NCBI GenBank assembly: GCA_902362875.1
Contig: CABIYF010000002.1
Coordinates: forward strand, 108,320-172,319
Reading direction: 5' to 3'
Source of the DNA: Eubacteriaceae bacterium
GTDB taxonomy: Bacteria > Bacillota > Clostridia > Lachnospirales > Lachnospiraceae
DNA: 64,000 nt
Within the stretch, counting starts at the first letter, position 1. Every line of letters begins with the position of its first letter. Below the pieces are notes generated by a model that was not told the DNA's origin, ran no database searches, and saw nothing but the letters and a program-made list of their open reading frames with translations. The translations under genes and the position numbers were made by a program. Of this stretch, positions 18,701 to 27,669 are shown piece by piece.

Positions 18701-21700
18701 TGGAAATGGTACTTACACTTATGAAGATACCGATCAGCCAGTTTATGGATCCATTTCATTAAAAAAGACTGGAGAAACTTTAAGCGGATTTGAAGATGGC
18801 GTCTTTGTTTATGAAAATGATCAGATCAGCGGAGCTGTGTATGGCTTATATGCTAAAGAGGACATCAAAAAAGATGATGGAACAGTTGTATGGAAAGCCG
18901 GAACTCTGATCGATCAGAAAACGACATTGAAAGATAAGTCCGTACAGTTTACCAGAAAAGGTGACGATGGAAAGGATACCACGGATTTCTATCAGGGAAC
19001 TTACTATGTAAAAGAGATATCCGGTCCGAATGGATATTGCATTGATACGGAAGAACATGAGGTCGTGATCAACTGGGATACCAAACCTGGAAAGATGAAC
19101 GATATCCGAGATACCGAGGATGTTCCGGATGTAGAGGAACCACATGGAAACAATACACCATCTCCTAACAGCGGTATTTATGTACTGGAAACAGGAGAAG
19201 CATTGAATCAGGAGATTCAGGACGCAGAAAGTATCACATTTACGTGGGAAAATGCTCCGGATGGAACAGATACCATAGACGTTTCACAGGATAAAGATGG
19301 AAGTATCGTCTTATGGAAGGATGGAAATGATTATTATGTTTCCTCTCAGAAAGCCAACCAGGTTATCTATATGAACACAGTTTCCAGTAAGATGTTCTCT
19401 GGTTGCAAGAGTCTGACAAAAATCAATTTTAAGAACATTGATACATCCAAAGTCGCAGACATGTCAGAAATGTTTGCCAACTGTTCTGCATTAAAAGAAC
19501 TCGATCTTTCCAGTTTTAATACCTCAAACGTGGAAGATGTACGAAAGATGTTCTATGGATGTACAAACTTAAAGACAACCTATGCACAGAATCAGATGGT
19601 AAAGGCAGACGATGATTACGAAGATGCCAAGGTTACAGGTATCAGTGCAGCCGCAAAGACAGATTTTACAAAAGGGGATACCTATCATGCCGATGATTTC
19701 ACTTTTTCCAGCAATTACGACGATGATGGACAGCAGGAACTGAATGATGTAACGGATGATGATGTAACCTTTACACCAGAGACAGCGGAAGCTGCCGGAA
19801 AGCAGAAAGTGACGATCTCCTTTAAAGATACAGGAAAGTATAAAGGATATGATCCGATCGAAACAACCGTTAATGTGATCGATCCGGAAGATCAAGAGGT
19901 ATCTCTTGATACAGATAAGCACATCGATATCAATCTGGAGTGTAATGACCTGTTACAAAAATATACGATCCATTTCATTAAGACGGATGAAAAAGGAAAC
20001 TTCCTTCCGGGTGCAACATTTGCATTAAAAGCAGCATGTGAGATCGTTGATAAAAACGGAAAGACACTCTTCAACAAGGGAGATACGATCACAACCACTG
20101 TTTCACAGGATGACCAGTTTGGTTATGTCGAATTCTTTGGACTTCCAACAGGTATCTATGCAAAGGATGGAGTTGGAAAACAGATGTATACCGTGGAAGA
20201 GATCGCACCGCCGGTTGGATATGAAAAATCAGACAAAGTCTTAACATTCAGTGGCGAAGTCTTAAATGATAAAACCGAGAATCTGATCCATGATGTGGCA
20301 TCCGAAGGAAACACGAACGATGATGAAAGCACCTATCAGCATGATTCAGATACGTTTGTAAACAAAGATTCTGAGTATGTGCAGGTAAAGAAATACTGGA
20401 TCGATGACAACAATTCCATGAAGACCAGACCTGCATCTGTAACGATCAAGGCAGAACATAATACAACACATGTAGTAAAGACTTATGTATTAAATGAAGC
20501 AAACAACTGGCAGGCACAGACAGATATCAAGCGTGGAGAAGAAGGAAATTATACATTTAGTGAGGTTTGTGATGCTCCTAATTATGAGCGAATTGATAAA
20601 GAGCCTACTGGAACATGGGATAAAGATACTTATACAGCATCATATACAAATAGGTATTATAAAGGTGGAAATGTAAAGATTGTTGTTAAAAAATCATGGG
20701 ATGACAGCAATAACAGTGATGGCATCCGTCCGGATTCCGTTGTGGTAAAGTTATATCAGAATGGAAAATATATCGATCAAGATGTGCTAAATTCCAGTAA
20801 TAACTGGTCCACTGAATTCAATGATCTTCCAAAACAGGATGATGTTGGAGAAGATTACGAATATGAAGTGAAGGAAGAATCAACTTCTGTGATCAATGGA
20901 AATGCAAAGACAGGTTATGAAGTTGCATATGAGGTCAAAGAATCCACGGATACATCCAGTGATATCACAACCATTACAACGGACATTACCAATACCCACA
21001 CTCCAAAGACGGTACAGAAAACGATTCGAAAGACATGGGATGATGAAAATGATCAGGATAAGATCCGTCCGGATTCTGTAAGATTCAATCTGTTAGTAAA
21101 CGGCAAGGATGTAGTAGATACCGTAACCTTAAATTCCGAAAACGGCTGGAAAGCAAGATCAAAAGTCCTTCCAAAATGCGAGAATGGAAATGAGATCGAG
21201 TATACATGGGAAGAGGTAAAAGAAGGTGTTGTGACAGGAGATGAGCAGATCGGATACAAAGTTTTTTACGATGAAAACAGCGATGATCCGGATACAACAG
21301 TTGCAACCAACTCTCACACACCTGGCAGAGGAAGTATTACCATCACAAAAGAACTTGATCCATCCAATCTGAACATGGATGTTGGAGATGCTGTATTTAC
21401 ATTCAGCCTGACAGGAACAGATGTGTATGGAAAGAAACACACTTATAAAAAAGATGTGAAATTCACGAAAAACGAGGTGGAAAGCTTCACAAAAGAAAGC
21501 CATGGAAAGATGATCAGCATTTCGACAACGTTTGATGATCTGTACTATGGAACATACACATGCAGTGAAAGCGGTATGAAAGAATACTTTAAGCTGGATC
21601 ATCTGTCAACAGAGAGTGAAAATGGAACGGTGGACCAGAAAGCCGGAACCGTTACGTTTGACATTGGACCAGAAAGCAGCGGTGGAACAGCAAAACTGAC

Positions 21701-22178
21701 TGGTTCTGCGACATTCCGAAACCAGATGATCAAAGGAAGTATCAAGCTGAAAAAGAAGGATTCCGCAGGAAAAGCTTTAAAAGGAGTCTGGTTTACGATC
21801 AAGGATTCCGATGGAAAAGAAGTTGCATCCAAAGAAACGGATGAAAAAGGAGAACTTCTGTTTGATGATCTGCTGCCGGGCACTTATACGATCACGGAAA
21901 CAAAAACAGCCAGCGGCAAGAATCTGTTAAAAGAGCCTCTGGTCGTAACACTTCCGTTATCTGTAACACAGGCAGAAGTAGACAAAGGAAATGTAGATAC
22001 CTCCAATGCCATCAAGCAGGGAGATACTTATTATTTCTATCATCCAACGTATGAGATTACAAATGATGCAAACCTGAAATTACCATCTACGGGTGGATTT
22101 AAGACGTATCTTCCTTTGATCGGTGGATTTGCATTGATTCTTTTTGCAGTATTCTATTACTTCAAAAAGAAAAAATAA
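15756..22178 (+). CDS. Giant LPXTG adhesin with thioester domain, SpaA/CnaB repeats and BspA-like LRR
   Basis: A 2140-residue surface protein, probable pilus tip. Signal peptide about 1-43. The N-terminal thioester domain has FCLN (Cys83) and LTQAYIW (Gln133), matching the Cys-Gln pair that forms an internal thioester in Gram-positive adhesins. A long run of SpaA-like modules follows (about 225-1130). A BspA/DUF285-type leucine-rich stretch lies near 1210-1270 (MFSGCKSLTKI, MFANCSALKELDLSSF). Three CnaB repeats start near 1542, 1642 and 1754 (KKYWIDD, KKSWDD, RKTWDD). A final SpaA module precedes LPSTGG (2109-2114), a hydrophobic helix and KKKK. Four SpaA-like modules carry Gln in place of the E-box Glu. 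It is likely exported and sortase-linked to the pilus or wall; the ligand is unknown. Confidence 0.9.
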   Translation: MKYKLIKNLKKIGTFFLSLVMLFSSMFGEMVGRSVPMVNVSANEGTATVGMSQVMSSNKISTLDRPASEGLWKITANGKGTFCLNSGKSMCNGDKVKYKTHNAVTYKNQGIAKALTYYYWKSSKNKKAFALTQAYIWACGAGVSKQTTVYQAGKNLDSKFSNSDAKDFCKKISQTDPKGTIYYYTVTHCVKGKNHDKHQMLYSMTKALPAVKTDSYTYSNSTSENDKTEVTITKRDQETSVVLSGVKFEFFRDGKSVGTAVTNEKGVASLTYNETISSGTRTVIKKYVKNWKELSKDVQEQYTKKGYYDSKATAKAAAEKEVAKLLLGLINDKKSKTHTWTAKEVDPDARHEKNSAVKTKNATGKASSVDLGTMYDEEKTVDLELNKKSIIDNFGVDATYANAAYGVYAKEDILKSDNKTVLYPKDTRVATIITDVIGYGCAKGLPVGNYYVKEEVNPDGFELSKSITDVTLDQNKTITVYETPVKGQLQIHKTYDHDKKSENGAVFEVYNSKDQLVDTITTGDDGMATTKELPYGSYRLHQTKGTDGFSLIQDMTKVIDGSMKTYQIEANNPREAAGISISKTKVITDTQTSTNTKKPEAGAKFEIINKSSKQVVETLTTGENGYAASGELTPGTYTVHQISGADNHAFVDDFDVTLKDGDKTNHMYSLENKWNGKKLMIQKTTEKNKVEEAEASAEFTVLDASKANGYQNADMSSEESRTAYINSLSKDAVIGQLTTDAKGTASLLLEDLKADHDFVVIQTKGAEGYDLAPVYDSREHKPKEADGMKVYEFTAKDVYSDSASIQIKKEQKVSDTGSEAEAGAVFELLDQNGNVVTTLTTGKDGTAVASDIALGMYTLHQKSGSNKHTLLEDQSIVLTKKDKGKTIKYSYTDQENEIDFVLVKRSKETKKLLNDAEYAIYDDDGKEVARLTSGTMKDGYASCKLPFGHYKIKELKAPDGYNKNDTAKEFTLDLQSVDYDKDGNGTYTYEDTDQPVYGSISLKKTGETLSGFEDGVFVYENDQISGAVYGLYAKEDIKKDDGTVVWKAGTLIDQKTTLKDKSVQFTRKGDDGKDTTDFYQGTYYVKEISGPNGYCIDTEEHEVVINWDTKPGKMNDIRDTEDVPDVEEPHGNNTPSPNSGIYVLETGEALNQEIQDAESITFTWENAPDGTDTIDVSQDKDGSIVLWKDGNDYYVSSQKANQVIYMNTVSSKMFSGCKSLTKINFKNIDTSKVADMSEMFANCSALKELDLSSFNTSNVEDVRKMFYGCTNLKTTYAQNQMVKADDDYEDAKVTGISAAAKTDFTKGDTYHADDFTFSSNYDDDGQQELNDVTDDDVTFTPETAEAAGKQKVTISFKDTGKYKGYDPIETTVNVIDPEDQEVSLDTDKHIDINLECNDLLQKYTIHFIKTDEKGNFLPGATFALKAACEIVDKNGKTLFNKGDTITTTVSQDDQFGYVEFFGLPTGIYAKDGVGKQMYTVEEIAPPVGYEKSDKVLTFSGEVLNDKTENLIHDVASEGNTNDDESTYQHDSDTFVNKDSEYVQVKKYWIDDNNSMKTRPASVTIKAEHNTTHVVKTYVLNEANNWQAQTDIKRGEEGNYTFSEVCDAPNYERIDKEPTGTWDKDTYTASYTNRYYKGGNVKIVVKKSWDDSNNSDGIRPDSVVVKLYQNGKYIDQDVLNSSNNWSTEFNDLPKQDDVGEDYEYEVKEESTSVINGNAKTGYEVAYEVKESTDTSSDITTITTDITNTHTPKTVQKTIRKTWDDENDQDKIRPDSVRFNLLVNGKDVVDTVTLNSENGWKARSKVLPKCENGNEIEYTWEEVKEGVVTGDEQIGYKVFYDENSDDPDTTVATNSHTPGRGSITITKELDPSNLNMDVGDAVFTFSLTGTDVYGKKHTYKKDVKFTKNEVESFTKESHGKMISISTTFDDLYYGTYTCSESGMKEYFKLDHLSTESENGTVDQKAGTVTFDIGPESSGGTAKLTGSATFRNQMIKGSIKLKKKDSAGKALKGVWFTIKDSDGKEVASKETDEKGELLFDDLLPGTYTITETKTASGKNLLKEPLVVTLPLSVTQAEVDKGNVDTSNAIKQGDTYYFYHPTYEITNDANLKLPSTGGFKTYLPLIGGFALILFAVFYYFKKKK

Positions 22179-22206
22179 TAACCAATGATGATATGTCTTT
22201 AGATTG

Positions 22207-22220
22207 TGAAATCGTTTTCT
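22207..22220 (+). promoter_or_regulatory. cre-like sequence upstream of the transglutaminase-like gene
   Basis: TGAAATCGTTTTCT fits the relaxed catabolite-response consensus TGNAANCGNWNNCW. It lies about 30 bp upstream of the candidate -35 box. CcpA control is only a suggestion. Confidence 0.3.
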
Positions 22221-22251
22221 GCGTTTTATTTTTACAAAGTGGCTGTAACGC

Positions 22252-22280
22252 CTTACAACAGATACATACTATGTTACAAT
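22252..22280 (+). promoter_or_regulatory. Candidate promoter of the transglutaminase-like gene
   Basis: CTTACA (22252-22257) and TACAAT (22275-22280) are separated by 17 bp, about 55 bp before the ATG at 22337, which has an AGGAGGGG site. Confidence 0.55.
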
Positions 22281-22336
22281 AATAATATTAAAGATCAGTT
22301 GAACAACAAAAATGGGGAAAATCGTAGGAGGGGATT

Positions 22337-25300
22337 ATGAGTAAAGTGAAAAAAAGAATGCGAATAGCAGCTACAATAATGGCAGTTTCGTTATCGGCAA
22401 CTATGATAACAACAAATATGATTCCTGTTGCGGAAGTTCCTGTGCAGGCAGTAGAAGATGAAAATACATATAGTAAAGTTGCTGATTCTAAAATTGAAGG
22501 ATTTTATTACGAAAAGAATGGATATGGGAACGTACAATGTACTATAGATAAAACATTAGAATATTCATCCTATGATGAAATGATAAGTAAACTTTCCGAG
22601 ATCACAAAAAAAATCATTCAGGAGAATGCATATGCGAATTATAGTTTTGATTTTTCAATAAGAATTAGCTCCGATCAGAAAGATACAAGACTGGAAACCC
22701 AAAAAGCTGATAAGGATTTAGAAAAAGAAATATATAAAGAAACAGGTGATCCGAAAGGTGGACACACGATGGCTGCTATGGGTGGTGGACTAACACATCT
22801 TAAAGTGACTTATTCGGAAGCAGACAAAGCCTATATTGGTAAAGTTTACGGAAGTGCTGGTTATGGCTCTAAAACAGATCGATATAATCAGACAATACAG
22901 AAATTAGATGAAGTTATCAAATCATTGGATCTTGATGGTAAATCAGATTATGATAAATTTAAAGCAATTACCTATTGGATCGTTTCTAATGTAAAATATG
23001 ATAATTATTATGCAGTAAAAGACAATTCATCTATGACTCCAGGAACAAAATATCCTCATGATATGACAGGAGCCGTGTTAGATGGATATGCAGTCTGTGA
23101 TGGATATGCGGGGACTTTTTATTACATGGCAAATGCTGTAGGATTAAATGCTTTATTTGATGGTGGTATAACAAAAAGTAACAGAGTCAGACATGCATGG
23201 AATTTAGTTCAGATTGATGGAACTTATTATTATACCGATCCAACGAATGCATATTTTAAAGAAGATGGAGAACCTGGAAAGGAACTACTGCCGGGTCAAA
23301 AATATCTATTCATTCTTTATACTCTAGATGATACTACGATTGAAGATACTTATAGTAATATATCCAAAGATGATTACTTGAAGGAACATTCTGTGTGTAA
23401 AGGCAATCACAACTTCTATGAGGCTGGAGGAAAAATAGCACAATGTGAGACACCCGGTACAACAAGATATAGATGTTCTAATTCTGGTTGCTTATACAAA
23501 TATGAAATAGAAGCAGAACCAGCTTTTGGACATGCGTGGGATGGTGGAAAAGTTACACAGGAACAGTCTTGCGATAAGCCAGAAATTACAACCTATACGT
23601 GTACTCGTAGTGGTTGTAAAAAGACAAAACAAGAAGTAACAAAAGAGTCTTTAGGAGGTCATACTTGGAATAACGGAGAAGTAACAACAAAGCCTACTTG
23701 CACAGAGGAAGGAGTAAAAACTTATACATGTACTCGCTGTGGTGAAACAAAAACAGAATCCATTGCCAAGGTAGCACATGTTGATGAAGAGCATGTTGTG
23801 ACTCCTGCAACCTGTACATCACAAGGTGTGAGCTATTATGTCTGTAAAAATTGTGGAAGAACAACACAGAGACGTCCAACTGCGAAGAAGGCTCATACTC
23901 CAGAACTCCGAAAACAAAAAGAAGCAACATGTAAGTCCGAAGGCTATACCGGAGATACTTACTGCAGTGTCTGCGGTAAATTATTAGAATCTGGGCAGAA
24001 GATTGCAAAGAAAGAACATACTCCTGGGGAATGGGAAATTACCCAGCCAACTTGTAAAAAATATGGTTTAAAACGCCGTGATTGTACAGTTTGTGGAGAA
24101 TCACTGGATTTAGAAGTTCTGGAAAAGCTTGATCATGCATGGGATAGGGGAGTTATTACCAAAGAAGCCACAGAAACAGAAGAAGGTGTTAAAACTTATA
24201 CCTGCAAGACATGTGGCGAAACAAAGACAGAATCAATTCCAGTAATATCTCACCACTGGGATCAGGGGACTGTAAGCAAAGAAGCAACTTGTACAGAAGA
24301 TGGAGAAAAAACATACCATTGTACGGATGAAGGCTGCAACAAGACATGGGTAGAAACAATCCCTGCAACCGGGCATCAGCATACAGAAGTCTGCAATAAA
24401 AAAGAAGCAACCTGTGAAGAAGATGGTTACAGCGGAGATACCTACTGTAAGGATTGTGGACAGCTGATCAGCAAGGGAACAGTGATCAAAACGACAGGAC
24501 ATTCTTGGGATGACGGAAAAGTAAGCGAAGAAGCAACATGTAAGAAAGCTGGAATTAAAACTTACACCTGCAAAAACTGTGGCGAAACAAAAACAGTAGC
24601 AATTCCAAAAAAAGAACACAGCTTCGATGAAGGAAAGATCCAGAAGAAAGCAACCTGTACCGAGGAAGGCTATACGGGAGATACTTACTGCACCGACTGC
24701 GGAGAGCTGGTCAAAAAAGGTTCTGTGACAGAAAAAGCGGATCATAACTGGAAAGTGGTAAGTGAAGAAAAGGCTACCTGTGAAAAGAATGGTTCTAAGA
24801 CATATACTTGTGAAGACTGCGAAGAAACTAAGACAGAGACTATTCCAGCGACTGGACATAAGTTCAGTTTCTGGAAGACTGTAAAAGCCCAGAGTATCTA
24901 CAGCGGAGCTGTACAGGAACGTATCTGCAGTGCCTGCGGTAAAAAAGAAACAAGAATTGTTGGAGACAAATTAAAACCAGTCTTAAAGGTTAATGCACCA
25001 AAACTACAGTTAAAACGTGGACAGAAAACACAGAAATTCACATTAACTGATATGGCAAAAGGAGATTCCGTTAAGTCATGGGTAAGCAGCAATAAGAAGA
25101 TCGTAACTGTTTCTGGAAAACCAAATGGAACATGCATCATCAAGGCAGGTAAGAAAACTGGCAGTGCAAAGATCACGATCACAATGAAATCAAACCTGAA
25201 AAAGACGATCGGTGTTAAAGTACAGAAAAAAGCAGTAGCCTGCACATCTATTAAAAATGTTCCTAAGAAACTGACATTAAACAAAAAGAAATCTTACCAA

Positions 25301-25477
25301 TTAAAACCAGTAATCGAACCAATCACCTGCACACAAAAAATAAAATACAAAACATCCAACAAAAAGATCGCCAAGATCAATTCAAAAGGAAAGATTACAG
25401 CAGTCAAAAAAGGAACGGCAAAGATTACGATCAGTGTTGGTAAGAAAAAGACAGTATGTAAAATCACAATTAAATGA
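22337..25477 (+). CDS. Secreted transglutaminase-like protein with 13 His/Cys repeats and Ig-like C-terminus
   Basis: A 1046-residue secreted protein. Signal peptide about 1-36. A transglutaminase-like core (about 185-345) has the Cys in GYAVCDGYAG (Cys254), His in RHAWNLVQIDG and Asp in YYTDPTN, the papain-like triad. From about 350 to 880 come 13 repeats of about 40 residues, each with a leading His, a TC, then YTCxxC; repeat 7 has lost its first Cys (EATETEEG). The C-terminus has two Big_2-like Ig modules rich in Lys. No sortase motif is present. Such proteins may crosslink or cleave surface polymers; the activity is not determined. The gene has its own promoter. Confidence 0.85.
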   Translation: MSKVKKRMRIAATIMAVSLSATMITTNMIPVAEVPVQAVEDENTYSKVADSKIEGFYYEKNGYGNVQCTIDKTLEYSSYDEMISKLSEITKKIIQENAYANYSFDFSIRISSDQKDTRLETQKADKDLEKEIYKETGDPKGGHTMAAMGGGLTHLKVTYSEADKAYIGKVYGSAGYGSKTDRYNQTIQKLDEVIKSLDLDGKSDYDKFKAITYWIVSNVKYDNYYAVKDNSSMTPGTKYPHDMTGAVLDGYAVCDGYAGTFYYMANAVGLNALFDGGITKSNRVRHAWNLVQIDGTYYYTDPTNAYFKEDGEPGKELLPGQKYLFILYTLDDTTIEDTYSNISKDDYLKEHSVCKGNHNFYEAGGKIAQCETPGTTRYRCSNSGCLYKYEIEAEPAFGHAWDGGKVTQEQSCDKPEITTYTCTRSGCKKTKQEVTKESLGGHTWNNGEVTTKPTCTEEGVKTYTCTRCGETKTESIAKVAHVDEEHVVTPATCTSQGVSYYVCKNCGRTTQRRPTAKKAHTPELRKQKEATCKSEGYTGDTYCSVCGKLLESGQKIAKKEHTPGEWEITQPTCKKYGLKRRDCTVCGESLDLEVLEKLDHAWDRGVITKEATETEEGVKTYTCKTCGETKTESIPVISHHWDQGTVSKEATCTEDGEKTYHCTDEGCNKTWVETIPATGHQHTEVCNKKEATCEEDGYSGDTYCKDCGQLISKGTVIKTTGHSWDDGKVSEEATCKKAGIKTYTCKNCGETKTVAIPKKEHSFDEGKIQKKATCTEEGYTGDTYCTDCGELVKKGSVTEKADHNWKVVSEEKATCEKNGSKTYTCEDCEETKTETIPATGHKFSFWKTVKAQSIYSGAVQERICSACGKKETRIVGDKLKPVLKVNAPKLQLKRGQKTQKFTLTDMAKGDSVKSWVSSNKKIVTVSGKPNGTCIIKAGKKTGSAKITITMKSNLKKTIGVKVQKKAVACTSIKNVPKKLTLNKKKSYQLKPVIEPITCTQKIKYKTSNKKIAKINSKGKITAVKKGTAKITISVGKKKTVCKITIK

Positions 25478-25576
25478 AAATTACAAAGAAAAAAAGATAT
25501 TTTTTCAAAAAACTTTTCAAAGAAATTTTAAAAATTCCAAATAAAATGGAATAAAATTAAAAAAACAACACACAGA

Positions 25577-25609
25577 AAAGCCCGTAAATAAGCCATTTTT
25601 GCGGGCTTT
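25577..25609 (+). terminator. Hairpin after the transglutaminase-like gene
   Basis: AAAGCCCG and CGGGCTTT form an 8-bp stem around a 17-nt loop within an A-rich spacer. The T tract is short, so termination is likely but not certain. The surrounding 25478-25641 spacer is A/T homopolymer-rich and shows no gene. Confidence 0.6.
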
Positions 25610-25641
25610 CAAAAAAAATCAAAAAAACTTTAAAAAAAGTG

Positions 25642-25670
25642 TTGACATTTGTCTGAAATGAGAGTATATT
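25642..25670 (+). promoter_or_regulatory. Strong promoter of the tRNA pair
   Basis: TTGACA (25642-25647) and TATATT (25665-25670) have an ideal 17-bp spacer. The tRNA-Val gene begins 38 bp downstream of the -10 box. Confidence 0.85.
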
Positions 25671-25708
25671 ATTATTTGTCGTCAGGCAAGAGAGCTTGAA
25701 AGACACAA

Positions 25709-25781
25709 GGGATCATAGCTCAGCTGGGAGAGCATCTGCCTTACAAGCAGAGGGTCATAGGTTCGAGTCCTATTGGTCCCA
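25709..25781 (+). tRNA. tRNA-Val (TAC anticodon)
   Basis: A 73-nt cloverleaf. Acceptor GGGATCA pairs with TGGTCCC; D stem GCTC/GAGC; anticodon stem TCTGC/GCAGA around loop CTTACAA with anticodon TAC; T arm ATAGG-TTCGAGT-CCTAT. CCA is not encoded. Confidence 0.95.
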
Positions 25782-25818
25782 CTATCCATGAACTTCATGG
25801 AGTAATTTCATAACATAT

Positions 25819-25892
25819 GGCGATGTAGCTCAGTTGGCTAGAGCATACGGTTCATACCCGTAGTGTCAGCAGTTCGAATCTGCTCATCGCTA
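25819..25892 (+). tRNA. tRNA-Met (CAT anticodon, elongator type)
   Basis: A 74-nt cloverleaf. Acceptor GGCGATG pairs with CATCGCT (G-U first pair); anticodon stem TACGG/CCGTA around TTCATAC; T arm AGCAG-TTCGAAT-CTGCT. The anticodon stem lacks the three G-C pairs of initiator tRNA, so elongator Met is preferred; a lysidine-modified Ile2 tRNA is the alternative. Confidence 0.88.
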
Positions 25893-25899
25893 CTTGATT

Positions 25900-25931
25900 A
25901 AGACATATTCGATTGAGAATATGTCTTTTTT
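25900..25931 (+). terminator. Terminator of the tRNA operon
   Basis: AAGACATATTC and GAATATGTCTT form a perfect 11-bp stem with a 6-nt loop and run into a T tract, 8 bp after tRNA-Met. Confidence 0.92.
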
Positions 25932-26024
25932 CTATTCTTCAAAACTATCCCCAAAAACTTCAACGAAAAGATGATAAAAAAATTTAATCATGTTATAATA
26001 AAAACAAAAAAGGAGAGCTTATAT

Positions 26025-26501
26025 ATGCGTGTAGGAATGGGATATGATGTTCACAAATTAGTAGAAGGAAGAGACCTGATCTTAGGTGGAGTAAAAGTAC
26101 CTTATGAGAAGGGATTATTAGGTCATTCAGACGCAGATGTTTTACTGCATGCGATCACAGATGCAATTCTTGGGGCAGCAGCACTTGGAGATATCGGAAA
26201 ACATTTTCCAGATACAGATCCTGCATACCACAATGCAGACAGTATGAAATTATTAGAAGAAGTAGTGAAACTGATCGAAGAAAAAGGATATGAAGTAGGC
26301 AATGTTGATGCAACGGTCATTGCACAGAGACCAAAGCTGTTAAATTATATTCCAATGATGAAAGAAAATATTAGTAAAGTTCTCAAAGTTGACCCAGATC
26401 AGGTGAATGTCAAAGCGACAACAGAAGAACATTTAGGATTTACAGGAGAAGGACTTGGAATCAGTGCGCAGGCAATATGCTTGCTGACCGAGAGGAAATA
26501 A
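26025..26501 (+). CDS. ispF: 2-C-methyl-D-erythritol 2,4-cyclodiphosphate synthase
   Basis: A 158-residue MEP-pathway enzyme. The start at 26025 gives [12 protein letters not shown], the canonical IspF N-terminus with the zinc ligands Asp and His of DVH; AGGAG lies 9 bp upstream. Further motifs are [31 protein letters not shown] and the C-terminal [19 protein letters not shown]. It cyclises CDP-ME 2-phosphate with loss of CMP in isoprenoid synthesis. A longer in-frame upstream extension exists but overlaps the promoter region and does not fit the family. Confidence 0.96.
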   Translation: MRVGMGYDVHKLVEGRDLILGGVKVPYEKGLLGHSDADVLLHAITDAILGAAALGDIGKHFPDTDPAYHNADSMKLLEEVVKLIEEKGYEVGNVDATVIAQRPKLLNYIPMMKENISKVLKVDPDQVNVKATTEEHLGFTGEGLGISAQAICLLTERK

Positions 26502-26502
26502 C

Positions 26503-27666
26503 ATGGAACTAATTTATCAGGAACAGAAAGAAGTAGAACCAGTCTATGAGATGTATCAGAAGATTTTTGAGGATCCTGAAGATTTTGCCAGATATTATTT
26601 TGAAGAAGTTTATGCATCCAATGAGGTGTTACTTGCACAGGAAGACCAGAAGATCTTAGGAATGATACATTTGAATCCATACCGTATCAGAGCAGGAAAA
26701 GAAACATACACATTAAATTACATCGTAGCTGTGGCAGTATGGAAAGAATACCGAAGACAGGGAATCATGGCAGCAATGCTCAAAAAATGCCTGAATGATA
26801 TGCATCAGAAGAAACAGCCATTTACTTATCTGATGCCGGCAGACAGAGCATATTACGAACCATTTCAGTTTACATTTGTGATGGACTGGGAAGAGACAGA
26901 GATCAACTTATCGAATAGTGCAGATAGGATAATTCCAGCATCACAACAAGATATGAACCTGCAAGGTCAAAGCCTGCAAGAAAAGAAATCACAAGAGAGA
27001 AGAATTATTAAAATACCAGAAGAAGATTATGAACAGATCGCAGCATTTTTAGAACAATTTATGCAGCCATATCAGATTTATACGATTCCTGATAAGCAAT
27101 ATTTAAGAAGACTCTCAAAAGAAAGCCAGAGTGGAGATGGAGATCTCATGGCATATTATGAGGGAGAAGAACTGAAGGGAGTTTTCGCAGAGAGTTTTGA
27201 AGATGATGAAGTATATATCAGATGGGCATATTCAACCACTCCAGAGAATATGCTCCATGAGATAAAATACCGCCATCATAACAAGAAGATTTATATCACA
27301 GAAGGGAATTTAGCAAAGGGAGAAAAAATACCAAAGATCATGGCAAGGATCACAGACCTCACAGCATGGGGAGCGATCCTGCGTGGAAAGAATGATTTTA
27401 CATTCAGGCTTTTGGTCAAAGATCCATATATCGAGGATCAGAATGGTGTATACCAGTTCAAATGCCTGAATCATAAGATATCCATTCAACGTGCGGATAC
27501 ATTAGAACCAGGAATGTCAGAAGCACAGAAATGGGAAGATGAAATTTCAATCGACGAGCTGACACAGGTGTTTTTTGACTACAATGCAGGACAGATATTA
27601 AAACAGCATGAGTATCTAAAAGATGTCGTGCCGGCTGGCCCAATCTATATTTCAGAGGAGGTATAA
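26503..27666 (+). CDS. Eis-like GNAT N-acetyltransferase
   Basis: A 387-residue protein. An N-terminal GNAT domain has the acetyl-CoA loop VAVWKEYRRQGIMAAMLKKCL (split here as YRRQGIMAAML) and a middle region and C-terminal SCP2-like fold (ISIQRADTLEPG, ISIDELTQVFF) as in the Eis family. Eis-type enzymes acetylate amine-bearing small molecules or proteins; no target is indicated. The start follows ispF by 1 bp and the MBL gene starts 3 bp after its stop, so the three are likely co-transcribed. Confidence 0.8.
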   Translation: MELIYQEQKEVEPVYEMYQKIFEDPEDFARYYFEEVYASNEVLLAQEDQKILGMIHLNPYRIRAGKETYTLNYIVAVAVWKEYRRQGIMAAMLKKCLNDMHQKKQPFTYLMPADRAYYEPFQFTFVMDWEETEINLSNSADRIIPASQQDMNLQGQSLQEKKSQERRIIKIPEEDYEQIAAFLEQFMQPYQIYTIPDKQYLRRLSKESQSGDGDLMAYYEGEELKGVFAESFEDDEVYIRWAYSTTPENMLHEIKYRHHNKKIYITEGNLAKGEKIPKIMARITDLTAWGAILRGKNDFTFRLLVKDPYIEDQNGVYQFKCLNHKISIQRADTLEPGMSEAQKWEDEISIDELTQVFFDYNAGQILKQHEYLKDVVPAGPIYISEEV

Positions 27667-27669
27667 GCC

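Noticed and set aside
24233-24859. 208-codon open frame on the minus strand
   Set aside because: It is antisense to the Cys-repeat region of the transglutaminase-like gene; its openness follows from repeat composition and it has no recognisable protein features.
23400-24900. Tandem repeats that might be a CRISPR array
   Set aside because: The repeats are coding, about 120 bp each and degenerate, within one open frame.
25819-25892. Initiator tRNA-fMet
   Set aside because: The anticodon stem lacks the three consecutive G-C pairs of initiators.
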